Shown: positions 1 to 12,874, numbered from the stretch's first letter. The stretch is DNA of 64,000 nt from Geosiphon pyriformis (GCA_016748015.1 JAAOMT010000602.1:995922-1059921); one strand, 5' to 3'. Program-made: numbers and translations. The notes: a model not told the origin generated them from the sequence alone.

Positions 1-149
1 ACTAAAATAATAGTAAAAAAACTTTTTTCTTTCTTTTGTTTTAATTTTCAAAAAAAAGTTCAGAATTTTAAAAGAAGTTTTTTCTGTTTTACTATTGTAT
101 ATTTCACTATTTCTAAAATACCAAATTCTTTTGTTGTCAAACTGGCTAT

Positions 150-1989
150 CACTATAAGTAATTTTGATGCTAAGAAAAAATTAGTTAGAGTTGTAGCTTT
201 AGATTTTGTTAATCATAGTTTGGCTCAAAAACAGAAGTTGTTACTTAACAATATTAAGCATTCTGATAATAAAGTGAATTTAAGTTTTAGAAATTCAGAA
301 AAAGTTGTTGAACAGTTTGCTGGAATAGATATAAATAATAATACTAGTAATAAAAGTAAAGCTTAGTTAAATTTTAGAATTAATACACCTAAGACCAAAA
401 AAGTTAACACTAATGTTGTAGTTGGTTTTTTAATTGGCTTTCTAATCTATAATATGAATAATAAAAATGAATTTTTCCTTTTTTTCTGCCTACTTATTTC
501 TTTAAATAAGAAGTAGATTGATCCAAAAATTGTAAAAACTCAAATGGAAGTTGCTGTCAAGAAATTATTTGTTTTGGATATTAATTTTTCAGCAGTGAAA
601 AGCAAGTTAGCAATCATAAAAACTCAGTTGATTAGAAAACTTTTTACAACAATCAATGGTTTTGGGGAGACTACTATTTCTTCAACCTTTAAAGAAATCA
701 TTAAATTTACTTTTATTTCAGAAAATAGCATAGAAAAGGCTGTATTATTGGACAGAAAAAAATAAATTACTATAAACAATGATCTCAAAAAACAAGAAAT
801 GTATTTAGATTGAACTGTAATTATTAAAGAAATTCCCATAAATATGCCAAAAGAAATAATTGTTGTTGCAATTGCCAAGTTTAGTCAAATTGTATTAATC
901 AAAATTCAACTTATTGAATTATGGCAGAAAGCTGTAGTAGAATTTGTTAAATCAGATTAGGCTAAGCTATTAACTTCTAAATAATCATTCTTAATTAGAA
1001 AAGATTCAATACATGTGGTTATAACAGTGACAAATTATGGAATTTGGACATTTAAAAATTAATTTAAAGCATTTTTGTTTACATTGTCTGTGAACACAAC
1101 AGTTTATAATTTGGACACTTTGTTGAGAGGAACTGGTAAAAAAATTTGTATTATTAATCACTCAATAGAAACTAACAACTGAATTTGTTGTGCTGTGATT
1201 GGTTTTGAATTTAATGAAAAATTAGAGTCTGTGTTTTACATAGAGCCAATTTTTGGTAATATAAAACTCTTATGAGCTAGAATAAATTTGGTTTGGTGTA
1301 AAAAATATGAACATTTTGGACATTTGGTTCTTAAGTATAATACATTAGGTGTGTTTGTTTTGCCTTCTTCAAAAACTTATAAAAGATTTGTCTTAGAAGA
1401 TAATTGTTTTTAACTTGCCAAATTATATGCAAAGAAGAGTGTTCTGATTTCTTGTCCTACTGTTTTTGGTAACAACTTTTGGACTTAAGTAGTTTCAGTT
1501 GCTGTTTTTTCTGATGCATCTTATCTCAGTTTTGGTTTTGGTTCTGAATTATATCTCTTAGATTTGTTTTATACTGATAAAGTTTCTTTAATTCTTAATA
1601 ATAATTTGTTAATAGTTGCTTACTTGATCTTTCTGAAATGTATTTTGGAACTTTTGGCTAATCAGGTATTTGGTATGATGTGCAAATTCAGTAATGTGAA
1701 ATTGGTTTCCTTGTTTTTATTCTCTTCTTTTCATAATTTAATTAATATAATAAATTCTGACTTGAGTTTGAATTTAAACATAGTATCAAATAAGTCAAAA
1801 ATTTTATTTCCATTTTCTTCTCTGGTCATAACTGAAGTATTAGTATTAGATTAAAGTAGTTTAAAAATCTTAACCACCAAAGTGGGTAGTTTAGAATTAA
1901 AATTGGTAGCTTTTAAAGCTTTTGTTGATTTAGTTTTAATAAAATTAGATCTGTTGTGTACTGGTTTAGATTCTTTGGTATCTTCTTAA
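150..1989 (+). pseudogene. LINE copy 1 ORF1 remnant (RNA-binding ORF1 protein)
   Basis: Decayed ORF1 of the LINE, colinear with the protein at 27113-28948. The central RRM-like segment (about 800-960) keeps the pattern VIIKEIPIN...IKIQLIELWQKAVVEF. A Cys/His-rich stretch near 1295-1345 corresponds to the zinc knuckle of the intact copies. The C-terminal tail (about 1860-1985) is a Leu/Ser-rich, possibly coiled-coil segment ending at TAA 1987-1989. Such ORF1 proteins are expected to bind LINE RNA and act in the RNP; that role is inferred from family architecture. Many in-frame stops, so not functional. Confidence 0.75.
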
Positions 1990-2007
1990 TTTTAATAAGT
2001 AATTTAG

Positions 2008-4913
2008 TTTGGAAAATTGGAATTTATAATATAAAAGGCATAAAAAATTTAGCTAAACAGAAAGATGTGATTAGATGACATAAAAACTTTTGTAATTTAA
2101 TTTTTATTATTACTAAAAAAAAGCTTAAGAGCTGTACTAAACTTTGGCTTAAAAACAAGTTTTTTGGTTTGAAAATTTTTAGTTCTGAATTAGATGCTGA
2201 ACATTTGGGTTTAGAGGTGACAATAATTTTGAATGAAAATTTTGCTTGTCATATATACAAAGTTTTTGAGATATTTGGTCATCTTCTATCTGTCTGTTTT
2301 TTTTTGCTAGTAAAAATTTTATAACAATTTTGGGTTTATATACAAGTGTTTTAGTTAGTATAAGATTTGATCAGACATTCAAAATTAATTTGCTTATAGT
2401 CATGATTGTTAATTTAAGTTTTTATGTAATATTTGATGGTAACTTTAATGAAAATAGGGTGGGGCACTGTGCAAGTTTCAAAAAATGTTTGGATTTGGAA
2501 TTACACAACACATTTTTAGACAGTTCACTTTTTAAACTTCCAACATAGTACAATTCTAAGAGGGCAAAAAAGACTATTGATTATGTTTTTGTTAGTGGGC
2601 ATTTTTTAATAGCTGTACTAAATTGTTGTGTTAACAATGTCTCTGAGTTTTTTGATATTAATTATTTAGCTGTGTCTGTTTCTGTAGATCTGAATGGCTT
2701 TCTGAAAAAACAATTAAGTATATTGTATAAAACAGCTAATAAAAATTGTTGGAAGTTCAATTTTAAAAATACAGATGCTATTATATAGACCTATTTTATT
2801 GATTGTGTATTTGCTAAAATATTATTGTTAACAAATAAGTTTACAATTGCTAAGAATTTTAGTGGCTTGAATTTTATGTAGAAGATAATAAAAAAAGTAA
2901 TGACTAACTCTGTAGATTCAATTTTTTCTAAACATTTGTTTAATATCTTTGACTGTTTAAGAAACAAACAGTCTTCTAAGTTTTACAGGCTTGAATTGTT
3001 AATTGTTAAGATACTTAAAGTTTAAGTTCAAAGAATAGCTTAGAATTTGCTTGTTTGATTAAGGTTTGGTCAAATTTTAATATTACAGAGGCTTCTAAAA
3101 TCAACAGCTTGCTTGGTAGTAGTATTAATTTTGTAAATATCATTAAACATTTGTTAATGGTCAAAAAAAGTTATTATAAGTCCAAGTATAGAAAATTAAA
3201 TCTGGCCAAAAGTGCTTTTGTTAAAAAAACAATCAACAAATGTATAAATAATTTTAGTTCAGATAAAAAAAGTATAATTAAGAGTATTCTGGATTGGCTA
3301 TTTCACAAAATTGTTTTTAATTATTTGGTTGTTGAAAAAGAGTTGATTTTAAAGCCAACCAATGTAAAACTCAAAGTTAACTTAATTATAGTAGATTAGA
3401 TAAGAAAATAAAAAATATCTATGACTATACCAAATTTATGGTTTTACTAGTATGCACTATTGAGCTATATAGAAAAAAACACCTTTTTAGATATAATAGA
3501 TGAAATTAAATTGATTGATTTGGTCTTAGTTATTAAGAATTTACTTGATAGCAAAGCTATTAAACTCTTAGGTATATTAAATAAACTTTGAAAGCATTGA
3601 GATAATATGATTTTGGATTGTTTTTTGGCTTTGTTAAATGCTTATTTGTTACATGATAATGTTTTAACTTCCTGGAAGAGTGCTTAGGTGTCAATGATTC
3701 TCAAGCCCTATGATTGAAATAATAACTTTATAAACACATATCCTATTGTTTTGATTAAAATAACTAGAAAAATTTTGTCAAAGCTTTTATCAGACCACAT
3801 ATTTTTAGCTTGTAGTAAGTTTAATGTTCTTTGAAATAACAACTTTTCAGTCTTAAAAAGTACTTTAACCTAATAATCTGTATTTGTTATTAGTTCTATA
3901 ATAGAAAATGTCTTAAAAAAAAGGAAAAAACTCTAGTTATTTTTACAGAATATGCATAAAGCTTATGATTTAGTAAAGTGGTATCATCTGGAAGCTAGTT
4001 TAAAGCATATTAGAATATGTAACAAATTCATTAAGTTCTTTGGAAATATTTATTTGAACAGAACCAACAGGGTAATAATTAATTTTGGTCTCTTAAATAG
4101 TTATAAAATGCTAGATGGATTTGATCAAGGTGAAGTTTTTTCACTACTTTTTTAGAAAATTTTTTATGACTTTTTTTTATGTGAGATCAAAAGACATAAA
4201 TATTTGTGTAAATATAAAGTTGATTTGAAATTCATTATAAAATCTGGTAAAATATAATTTTAGGCTGAGATAACTATTTTTTTTGCTGTTGGGGCATTTA
4301 TGAATAATACAATTTGAATAAACAGTAGTCAAGCTACTACTTAGTACATTTTAAACATAACCAGTGAATTTTTTGCACTTAATAATATTTCTATAAACAC
4401 CAAGAAGACTGTTGTTATTCTTATTAATCAAAAAATCAGAAATGTTTCCTTGTTTATTAATGGCTCATTAATTGCAGTGGCTAAAAAAAGTGAATTTTAT
4501 TAGTACTTGAATATATTTTTGTCAACAGAAGAACTGTTTAAGCTTAGTTTGGCTAAGGCATATTTAAATATATAGTTTTTTTCAAACATGGTTTTGTGCA
4601 AAGTGATTTCTGATAAACAATTTTGTTTTTTGGTTTTCTTGGTTTTACAATTCATTATTGGCTACAAAATATAATTTAATTTTATTCTAGAAAGCACTTG
4701 TTCTAAATAAGACATTATAATTAAGAAAGATCTAAAAATCAAGTTACCTATAGCTACATTGTTGTATTTTTTTTTTATGGTATTAAGACTTTTAGCCAAA
4801 TGCAGACTGAGTGTAAATTGTTTTCTGTTATGAGTTTTGTGAATGCTCCTGGTATTCTGAAACAGCTTTTTGTTTACAGATGTTTAGATTTGCAAGTTTC
4901 TAGTTAGTTATTA
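2008..4913 (+). pseudogene. LINE copy 1 ORF2 remnant: endonuclease and reverse transcriptase
   Basis: Decayed ORF2 in the usual order. The APE-like endonuclease lies at about 2008-2700 (FDGNFNEN, corresponding to GDFNEN; DYVFV). A linker follows at about 2700-3500, then the reverse transcriptase at about 3600-4700. The RT active site reads FMNNTI at about 4297-4311, so both catalytic Asp residues of the expected VDD are now Asn (AAT AAT at 4303-4308). Numerous stops and AT-drift are present. The RT thumb is cut at 4913 by the DNA transposon and ORF2 continues at 10583. Confidence 0.8.
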
Positions 4914-4940
4914 TAGTGCAAACTATTTATAGTCATCAAA
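4914..4940 (+). repeat. Left terminal inverted repeat of DNA transposon
   Basis: TAGTGCAAACTATTTATA followed by GTCATCAAA. It matches the reverse complement of the right end, which reads the same 18 bases and then ATTATCAAA. The first 18 positions are identical between the ends and the next nine differ at two positions. Confidence 0.9.
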
Positions 4941-5563
4941 CAATTTATATAATTTTAAATTATATCTAGTCTTCCAATTTTAATAATATTAAAAAACTAA
5001 ACTGTAAATATAATAGATTAAGTTCTTTTCTTTTACATTTATGATTTACTTTTTTGAATTATATTATATTTTATAAAGTTATTAAAATTTAAAATTAGCC
5101 ACTTTTATTATTAATCTTTAATTTTCAAATGCCAATCAATTAGATTTTAGCCAATCAGCAATCATTAAAATTACATTACCACATGATAAATCATCAAAGT
5201 ATTATTATTTTTAGAAAAGCTTTCAATTAATATTAATTTAATCTTTAGATAGTTACTTTTTTATAAAAATATAATATCTCTTGGCCTGTATGTTTTCTAC
5301 TAGTAACACAGCACTATTAATCATGAATATTCTATTTATATTATTACTATATTTGGTTGTTATTATTGAGACAGAAATCCAGATATTAATATTGTTCACA
5401 TTAGGTGTTAAAGAAATTGTAAAAGTATTATGAACGATTGTCGAAAAATTTGAAAATGTTATTTATGTTCTATTTGTAATTTTGTATTGATAAATATTGA
5501 GAACAACTGGCTTTGGTACTGGAAGCAACAGATTTCAGGCAAAAATTGGAATGACTGTAACAT
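4941..5563. other. Transposon interior without a recognisable gene
   Basis: AT-rich stretch between the left TIR and the solo LTR. No long reading frame and no similarity to the other repeats in the window were noticed. Confidence 0.5.
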
Positions 5564-6419
5564 TGTTACAGGTGATTATTTGGGGTCTTAAAGCAAATAA
5601 CAAACCCATAACTTGGTGTTTAATTGCTATAAGAATGTTGATTTCTGAAAGTTGTTTGTATCTAAAGGTTTTTGTGATTTGAAGATTTGAGTTGAGTTCT
5701 TTGTATAATAAACAGAGATTCACTATGATTGGTGTTGGTTGATTTCTCAAGTTGTTTTTCCCAATTTCTGTCTTCAGCATAGTGACTGGTTTAATCTGGC
5801 AGTTATGTCTTTTTGATAAGCTATCCATTAATATATATATAATTCTACTCTTATTTCTGAGTTTTTTACTAGACTATCTATGACGTCAATAACTTAGCAC
5901 TTTAATTCTTTTAATCAATTAGTACACAACAACAAAAAATAAAAATAAAGAAAAGAAAATAAAAGAAATAAAGAAAAGATAAAAAAAATAAGCCAATGTG
6001 ATTGCAAGTTAGTATTTTGTCAATAGCTATGATCAAGAACTATTGTTTCAGTGTGGTTAAATATCAATTATTATTAACATAAAGTGTTGATAGTGGAGAG
6101 TAGATTGAGATAGTAAATAATTATTTATTGATATTTGTGGTGTGAAAGATTGCTTAAATTAAATCTAAACTAAGAGATCTGTCTTTTTTTCTTCTAATAC
6201 TACCACTATATATACATAATTGAGATTCCTCAATTCCTCAATTTTTTACACCAGGAATTCTGGAATTCTTAGAATCCTGCAATTTCTTTTGAAAAGAATC
6301 CTAAAATTCTGGAATCTTGCAATTCCTTATATAAAAATCCTGAAATTTCACATTTACTATGGCTATTTCTAATTGGCTAATTTATATGCTAATATACTTT
6401 CTATATTCTATGAATAACA
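5564..6419 (-). mobile_element. Solo LTR, Ty3/gypsy family B
   Basis: On the plus strand it starts TGTTACAGGTGATTATTTGGGG and ends TATGAATAACA, matching the other family B LTRs (12875, 16704, 43106, 47730, and reversed at 55038). It contains the family's TATATATA promoter region and the AATTCC/GGAATCCTGCAATT repeats. No internal element sequence flanks it, so it is a solo LTR left by recombination. The right flank is ATGT, but the left flank is ACAT, so a clean 4-bp duplication is not seen. Confidence 0.85.
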
Positions 6420-8439
6420 ATGTGATTGGCTGTCAGCCCAAGAGTAATACTGTAAATGAAATGTTTGGTATTAAGAAACATTACAAAAGATTAATTACTT
6501 ACTTCAACTCCTATACCTTAAAGTAAAGGCGTGGTTCAAAATTTATGAAAAAAATTAATGCAATTAATTTTTTAATAAATGGACTCTGCGGTAAATTATA
6601 GATGGCTTATCTTTTTTTGCAGCATCATATACACAACATATGTTCTTTAATAATTGATGTTTTAACCACTTTTTTTTTGTAAAATTTTAGGAATAAATTG
6701 TGTTTTGTCTGATAAGAGAAATAATTAAAAGCTTAAAAATATAAAGCATAAGAGTAGTATTCATGATTAAAAATTAACTTGATTAGGTTTGAAAAAAAAA
6801 GAATCTGCAAATTATTTTTGCAATTTATAAGAGATAAGAAACAGTAAGCAACTTTAAAAATTTTGACCAATATTATTTTTATTATAATGTGGATACTTAC
6901 TTTGAATTTACAAATAACTTTTCAATAACTATAATATTGTGTTTTAAAGAATTACTTGGATCTAAGAAATATATGAAATCTCTTGTAATAAAGATTTCTG
7001 GTTAAATTTAATATTTGAATAATAAATTATATTAAAGAAAAATATAATAACTAAAATACCTATCATGTATTCGATTAAATCATGATCTAGTTTTAAAATT
7101 GGTTTCTTAGACTGTAAAAGAAATTTCAATTGCTGAATATTTCAACAATTTATTAGAATGTAATATATAATAGCTTATTACAGTAATCAAAAAATTTATA
7201 TTAGTTGGTGTTAATTTAGAGGAATTAGGTTAGAATTGAAAGATCTTTGGCTTTATCTTAATTGAGAGAACTGAAGTTATCTTAAAGCCCATAATCTTAA
7301 ATAGCTCTTTTTTGTTAGTGTTGTACATTTTCTAACAAGTTTGTTTTAATGCAAAAAATATATAAAATGTATTAGTTCAAGTAAATAAAACCCAGATTTT
7401 TTTGTGAAGGCCTAATAAACTTCTTAATTGTAAGAATTTAGCATCTTTGAAAATATGTAAATCATTATTAAAATACATGGCATTTTCAAAATCAATTACA
7501 AGTTCTGATTAAATTTATAAATGGATAATATTTTTTTCGAATTTTCTATTGATGTAATATAGAAAACATATATTAAGTATTAAGTAACCAATGAAAAAGA
7601 AGTGCATAGTATCAATCTTGATCATGTTTAAGAATCTTGGCTTTTTAATCACATCATAATATTCTGAATATTTTTTTTTGGATGGTAAATCCATAAATAA
7701 TTCAGCATATTGTTGATCACTGAATATGAAAATTAGAGGTTACAACTAGGCTGTAATACTAAAATTGAAATTTATCTCAAATATTCTTACTTACTATCTT
7801 TTTAATTAACAATTATTTGCAATAAATTTTTTATTAGCTTTGAGAAATTGGCTTTAATTTGAAAATCGGGTTTTTTTTGAGTTGGTTGTTTAATTGTTAA
7901 TATTAGACTTTTTTGCCCAAATTCCTTGTTATAAGTTGAAGAGATTTTTGTGGTAACTATTTTTATTGATGTTACTTGAATTTTCGGCTCAGATGATCTC
8001 TTTAATCCCAATAAAAAATTTTTTTTGATGAATGCCAAAGGAGCTTTTTTTGATTGCTTCTTATTCAAAACTACAAAACAGAAATTAAAGTTTAAATTGA
8101 AACAAAAAAAATTTAAAGAATAAATATATACCTAAGTTAAAAACACTATTTTTATTATAATACAATTTTGTTGTATAATATTATATGGTTTAAATTCTTT
8201 AATTCTGTCTAAGCACCAATTACATACTAAATTAATATCACATCACATAAAAAAATACCACTTTATTTTAAAGAAAAAAGAAAAGCTAAAGATTAAGTTA
8301 GAAATGCAAAAAGATCATATAAAAAAACACATCATATTACTTTAATAAATGATCATAATATTAAAGTAAATAAATTTAACAGATTGAATGTTAATGATAA
8401 AGAGTGGGATAATAATAATAACAGTGAATGAGATAATAC
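6420..8439. other. Left half of DNA transposon, no certain gene
   Basis: AT-rich sequence with no recognised protein apart from the doubtful short frame at 7802-8068. It has no similarity to the LINE or LTR families in the window, so it belongs to the transposon or to an unrecognised older insertion inside it. Confidence 0.4.
7802..8068 (-). other. Possible lysine-rich exon of a second transposon gene
   Basis: An 88-codon minus-strand frame with many Lys and Ser residues (begins NKKQSKKAPLAFIKK). The sequence just upstream on the minus strand, TTCTGTTTTGTAG, resembles a splice acceptor. It could be an exon of an accessory gene of the transposon. No family is recognised, there is no ATG, and a chance frame in AT-rich DNA is equally possible. 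Confidence 0.2.
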
Positions 8440-10398
8440 AGAAGATATGAAAACTGCGATTAAAATAAATACAAAATTAAAAAAACTCAGTTTAGTATGG
8501 AAAAATGACAATCATCTAAAAAAAAAGTGAGGCTTTTACATAACAAAAGATACCAAAGTCAATTTATTACAATAAATATAGACCAAATGATTTATTCATC
8601 AAAGCAGCAACCAAAACTAAAAAAATTACCACTTTCTTTAATATTAGTGATGCTTAAACTACAGATTTACAATGTTCCAAATCTAATAAATTTTTAAACA
8701 ATTCAGAAAGTGAGGTTAATTTGTATGCTAATCAAATAAAAAAAGAACAAAAGTTAAAAAAATATTTAGAAAAACAACATACTCAGTTAAATGTCTTTAA
8801 ATATAATCAAAAAAGAGCTATTTTTGAATATCTTACCTTATTAAATAATAATAATAGACATGGAAAAATTAATACCAGTTTGAAAATTATTCAGAAGATT
8901 TTTATTGATGGTAGTATATAGAAAACACAAAAAATTCGATATCTTGCAAAATATTGGTTGCTTAATAATAAATTTTCAACATCAAAACATGAAAAACACC
9001 AAAAAATAATTAGAATAATTGATGATGAAGACATTGTGGAAAGATGTCATATTTGGATTAGAAACCAAAAACTTCAATGCCATTCCAGCCATATTTAAAA
9101 AATTCATTAAGCATAAATTGTTTCCTAATATTAGAATAATAAAAAAAAAACTATTAGTCTTATGATTGCAATAAGATAGCTCAAAATTCTTGGTTATTCA
9201 TTCCAATAATATTATTAAGGCTTATATTATAATAGACATAAAAGAAATAATGTCTTGTAATCTCGAAAAAAAATTTTAGAAAAAATATTTGAGCATAAAA
9301 AATATATGTCAAAATATGAAAGTAAATTTATGGATTGAATACATTCTAACTTACTTAATGGAGAGAAAAAAAGAGTTCTTGTAGTCCATGATAAATGTAT
9401 TTTTTATTTAAATAATGACAAGCATGACATATAGACTGAACATAAAAATTTTTACTAAGAAAAAAAGAAAAAGGAAGATCAATTATAATTAGTAAATTTC
9501 TAACTGAAATTAATGGATATTTACATTTACAACAAAATGATATAGAAAACTATTCTAATATACTGGAAAAGGCACAATGCTATTTGTAATTTAATATAAA
9601 TCAAAATGGTTATTAGACAGCAGACCATCTTCTTAAACAAATTAAATGTAAAGCAATTCCAATTTTTAAGAAATTATATTTGAACTGTACAGTTATATTT
9701 GCTTTTGATAATAGCTCTAATCATACAGCATTTAGTAAAGATGTTTTAATTGTAAGCAAAATGAATTTAAGTCCAGATAAAAGCAATCATTGATGCAAGA
9801 TACTTCTTTTGGATTAGATAATCAATTACAATTGATGATCTTTCCAGAAACATATTCAAATAAAAAACTTTAAAGATTGCCTAAAAGAATTAAACAAGTA
9901 TTAATAGAATAAAGAAAATGGCCATCAAAAAGATTAGTATTAGAATGCCAAAAATGCAAAGAAAAAATCAAAGATTTTTCAAGAATTTCTTGTTGTGCAT
10001 ATCAAGTAATATCTTTGGAATTTGATTTTCTTGCTTAAAAAAATGCAATTAAAGAATTAATTGAAAGTATAAGACATAAGTGCATTTTTTTTCCAAAATT
10101 TCATTGTGAATTAAATTTTATTGAAAGATATTAGAGAGCTGCTAAAAGATATACACATAACAAATGTAATTATTTATGGAAAAAATTACAAAAAACAGTA
10201 CTTGAAAGTCTTGAATCAATATCTTTAATAACTATTAAATGATTTTCAAGAAAATGTTGGTGTTATATGAATTTTTATAGAAAAAGTCTTAATAGAAAAT
10301 TAGTAAAATATGCTATAAAAAAGTATAAATCTTATAAAAAAATTCCAGATTATATTCTTAAAAAATTAGACAAATTAAATAATATTCAAACTTTGTAA
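8440..10398 (+). pseudogene. DDE transposase remnant of the TA-inserting transposon
   Basis: Assembled across several frameshifts and stops. The N-terminal part, with a presumed DNA-binding role, is at about 8700-9090 (FEYLTLLNNNNRHGKIN, then IIDDEDIVERCHIWIRNQ). The catalytic core shows a first Asp in VVHDKCIFYLNND (about 9380-9415), a second Asp in FAFDNSSNH (about 9700-9730), and a C-terminal Glu in FPKFHCELNFIERYW (about 10090-10135). The C-terminal region is AAKRYTHNKCNY...KYAIKKYKSYKKIP. The PKFHCELNFIE block is typical of a DDE endonuclease family that I recall as widespread in basidiomycetes and Glomeromycotina. It would cut and paste the TIR element into TA sites. Not functional. Confidence 0.75.
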
Positions 10399-10555
10399 TA
10401 CTGTATTTGGTTTTATATTATATAAAATTTAATAAAATTTTATTTTTTATTATAAATAATATATTAAAAACACATGTATATTAACCAATAAAATTTAATT
10501 ATATAAATAAAAACATGTAAAAATCATCATTTAAAATTTTGGACTAATCTATATT

Positions 10556-10582
10556 TTTGATAATTATAAATAGTTTGCACTA
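10556..10582 (-). repeat. Right terminal inverted repeat of DNA transposon
   Basis: Reverse complement of the left TIR, ending GTTTGCACTA at 10582 and followed by the target TA at 10583-10584. Confidence 0.9.
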
Positions 10583-10917
10583 TAGTACATATATTGTGTT
10601 ATTTTATTAAATTGTGTATCAGTTCTAAGAATAATTTTTTAGTTGGAATTGTGAAAATTTTTTTATTTTGTGACTTGTTTTTTTTTGCAGCTCTGCTAAG
10701 TGTTTTTTATTTTTTTAATGGAATCCCAATGTCTGAGATTCCTGGATGCAATGGTTTCTTTGAAATGGCTTATTTTCTAAAATGCTATAGTATTGGTTTT
10801 GTGGAACAACTGTTAAACAAGAGTGGTAAATGTTTTAAATACTGAAAATATCTAGATTCACAAGGTTTTGTCTCTGCTTAATTTAGCTTGGCTGTCTGTT
10901 TTTTAAGTAACAAGCTA
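10583..10917 (+). mobile_element. LINE copy 1, distal ORF2 fragment
   Basis: Continuation of the LINE ORF2 (region between RT thumb and RNase H) after removal of the DNA transposon. It reads FLVGIVKIFLFCDLFFFAALLSVFY and matches the copies at 24060 (reverse) and 40340. It ends at about 10917, where it joins a truncated family A LTR; RNase H and the 3' UTR are missing, so a deletion or rearrangement joined the two. Confidence 0.8.
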
Positions 10918-11671
10918 TCTAACTTTTTCCCAGAAATTGCTTATTTAGAAGCTTATTAAAAATGTGTAGTTACTTTTGCTGTAAAAATCAATTCTTCTAC
11001 AGGAATTTCATCTCTAAGCTATCCTAATAATTATACTATGAAAAGTAAAAAAAAATAAAAAAAATGTAAAAAAAATAGAATTTTGTCAAGAAAATCGTTT
11101 TCTATTCAGATCTGGAGTTGCTAACAGATTACTAAAATTGGTAGCTAATCAATTTCAAAACATTAGTTGAAGTTTGGGAAATTATCAAGTATAATAATCA
11201 ACAATTAGATTTTCAAATTTTTATTTTTATTGATTTGTAAAAATGTGTAAGGAATAATTGATTCTAATTAAGATATCTAAAAATAAGATATATTTTCTTG
11301 AAGAGAGAAGCTTTTCTTTTATACAACTTGTTGTAGTACTAGTCTTTAAACTTGTACTTTTTTCTTTGCTATAATTTCAGCAAACTTAAGATACATTTCA
11401 GTAAACTACAAGTTATTTTTATAAATTATTAATTATTTCGGCCAATTTCTACCAATTTTGGCGAATTTTAAATATTAAATAGTTTAGAATATTGTGTAAT
11501 TTAATCATCTTAATTTCTATAATACAATTGGATTATTAATTGAATAATGATATTTGATAATTTGATTAACTAATAAGTAATAATTGAAATAATAATAATA
11601 TATACTAATTAATGCTAGGAATTAAAAGGGTAATTTCATGCTAATTAATAGCTAAAATTTTACTGGTAACA
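10918..11671 (-). mobile_element. Truncated LTR, Ty3/gypsy family A
   Basis: Matches the LTR at 49566-50548 from its CTTTCCCAGGAATTGC part to the end ...GGTAACA at 11670-11671. The outer end, about 180 bp starting TGTTACCGGAGG, is missing. It lies between LINE copy 1 and the truncated 3' portion of LINE copy 3, so it marks a junction of two independently broken LINEs. Confidence 0.8.
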
Positions 11672-12874
11672 ACACCTTATAGTATCATATATAGTCTTAA
11701 CAAAATGTCAAATATTGCCAAAAATTACCAAATTATTAGCCAGTAAGAATTTTTTCCGAATATTTATTGGGAAAACAAGTCTTAAAGATGTAGTATAATT
11801 AGCAATTTTATTGTTTAATATGCCAGAATGGCCCTTTATTTTTGTCTAACTTACAGAAATTTTTTTACTTTTAATTAAATTATTAATACAATATTACTTA
11901 ATCTAATACTTATTATAAAAATCAAGTATTACTGATTTTAATTCAGCTTAATACATATTTATAGAAGCTTAACTATCAAAAAAAATCACAACATTGAAAA
12001 GAACTAGAATGCATTTTAAAGCCAACACTATAGTCTGTAATTCAGCCAAAATTGACAAAAGCAATTCATAAATTTCTATCTCTACATTTAGACCCAAATT
12101 AAAAAAGTAAGTAGCAGTGCTATAAACCATGTTAAAAGACCCAAATTTTTTAACAGAATTATCAGTATAAATCAAAATCTTAGACAATAATGCTTTTTTT
12201 AATTAAAAATGAACAACATAAAAGTTACTCATATTAAACACACATGTATTAAGACTAGGACCAGAAGCAGATCAAAGATTACAAGCCAGGCCACTATCTT
12301 TAATAAACTTCAAAATTTGCACAAACTATGAAAAGACTGGATTTGTAAAATCTAACTATTTTTAATAATAAAAATTTTTTCAAAAGAAGTACACTCCATG
12401 ATTATTTAAAAATTGGTTTACAAAAACTATGCTGAAATGCTTAAAAAATTTATAGACCTGAAAATATTCAACTTGATCCAAAATATCTATTACAAAGATC
12501 TTATTTTTGAAATGAAAAGCATTAAACAAATTATTGTATAAAAAAATATTATTGTATAGAAAAATTTAAGCAACATCAGCAAAAAAGTTGTTTGCTAAAT
12601 TGACTTTTAATTTAACCAAAAACTAAAAAAAATTATAAGAAACCTAGCTCAATATTTGCAAATTCAATAACCTATGTTGAAAAAACCAACCAAAAATACC
12701 ATAAACATTGGCAAAGTTTATTATTAATACTATTTTTTCTTTTATTTGTACTTGGTCAAAAGACTTCAAATTATACAGAAATAGATAATATATGATTTTA
12801 TTAGAAAAGTTATTTGGCAAATTGGTCTTAGTTTTTAGGTTTTTTCTGATTAAACAATCTTATTTATTACATGT
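11672..12874 (-). pseudogene. LINE copy 3 ORF2, RT connection and RNase H fragment
   Basis: Minus-strand continuation of the LINE at 17690-22253 beyond the inserted family B element. The RNase H domain is at about 11969-12187: YTDNSVKKFGS (YTDGS expected), AELQTIVLALKC and a final FFDS. Near 11700-11800 it reads IKGHSG, the RNase H His-loop region shared with the copy at 41095. The segment between 12190 and 12874 is the link between RT and RNase H. Stops are frequent. The C-terminal finger and 3' UTR are lost at the 11671 junction. Confidence 0.75.

Larger units (their letters stand above)
1..4913 (+). mobile_element. LINE copy 1, 5' and central part (heavily decayed non-LTR retrotransposon)
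   Basis: Plus-strand LINE holding a 5' UTR-like stretch, ORF1 and most of ORF2. It is colinear with the better preserved copies at 22254-29084 (reverse) and 35433-42181. Bases 1-130 match the 5' UTR of the 22254-29084 copy, so the 5' end lies at or just before base 1. At 4913 it is interrupted by a DNA transposon and resumes at 10583. Nearly every Gln, Trp and Arg position at risk has become a stop, and the sequence is strikingly AT-rich, so this is one of the oldest copies in the window. Confidence 0.85.
4914..10582 (+). mobile_element. TA-inserting DNA transposon with DDE transposase remnant (Tc1/mariner-like)
   Basis: Both ends carry the inverted repeat TAGTGCAAACTATTTATA (left from 4914; right as reverse complement ending at 10582). 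TA lies outside each end (4912-4913 and 10583-10584). Removing the element plus one TA restores the LINE ORF2 sequence colinearly with the copy near 24110-24150, which proves the insertion boundaries. The right third holds a decayed transposase (8440-10398). A family B solo LTR (5564-6419) was inserted later; without it the transposon is about 4.8 kb, long for a Tc1/mariner relative. Confidence 0.85.
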
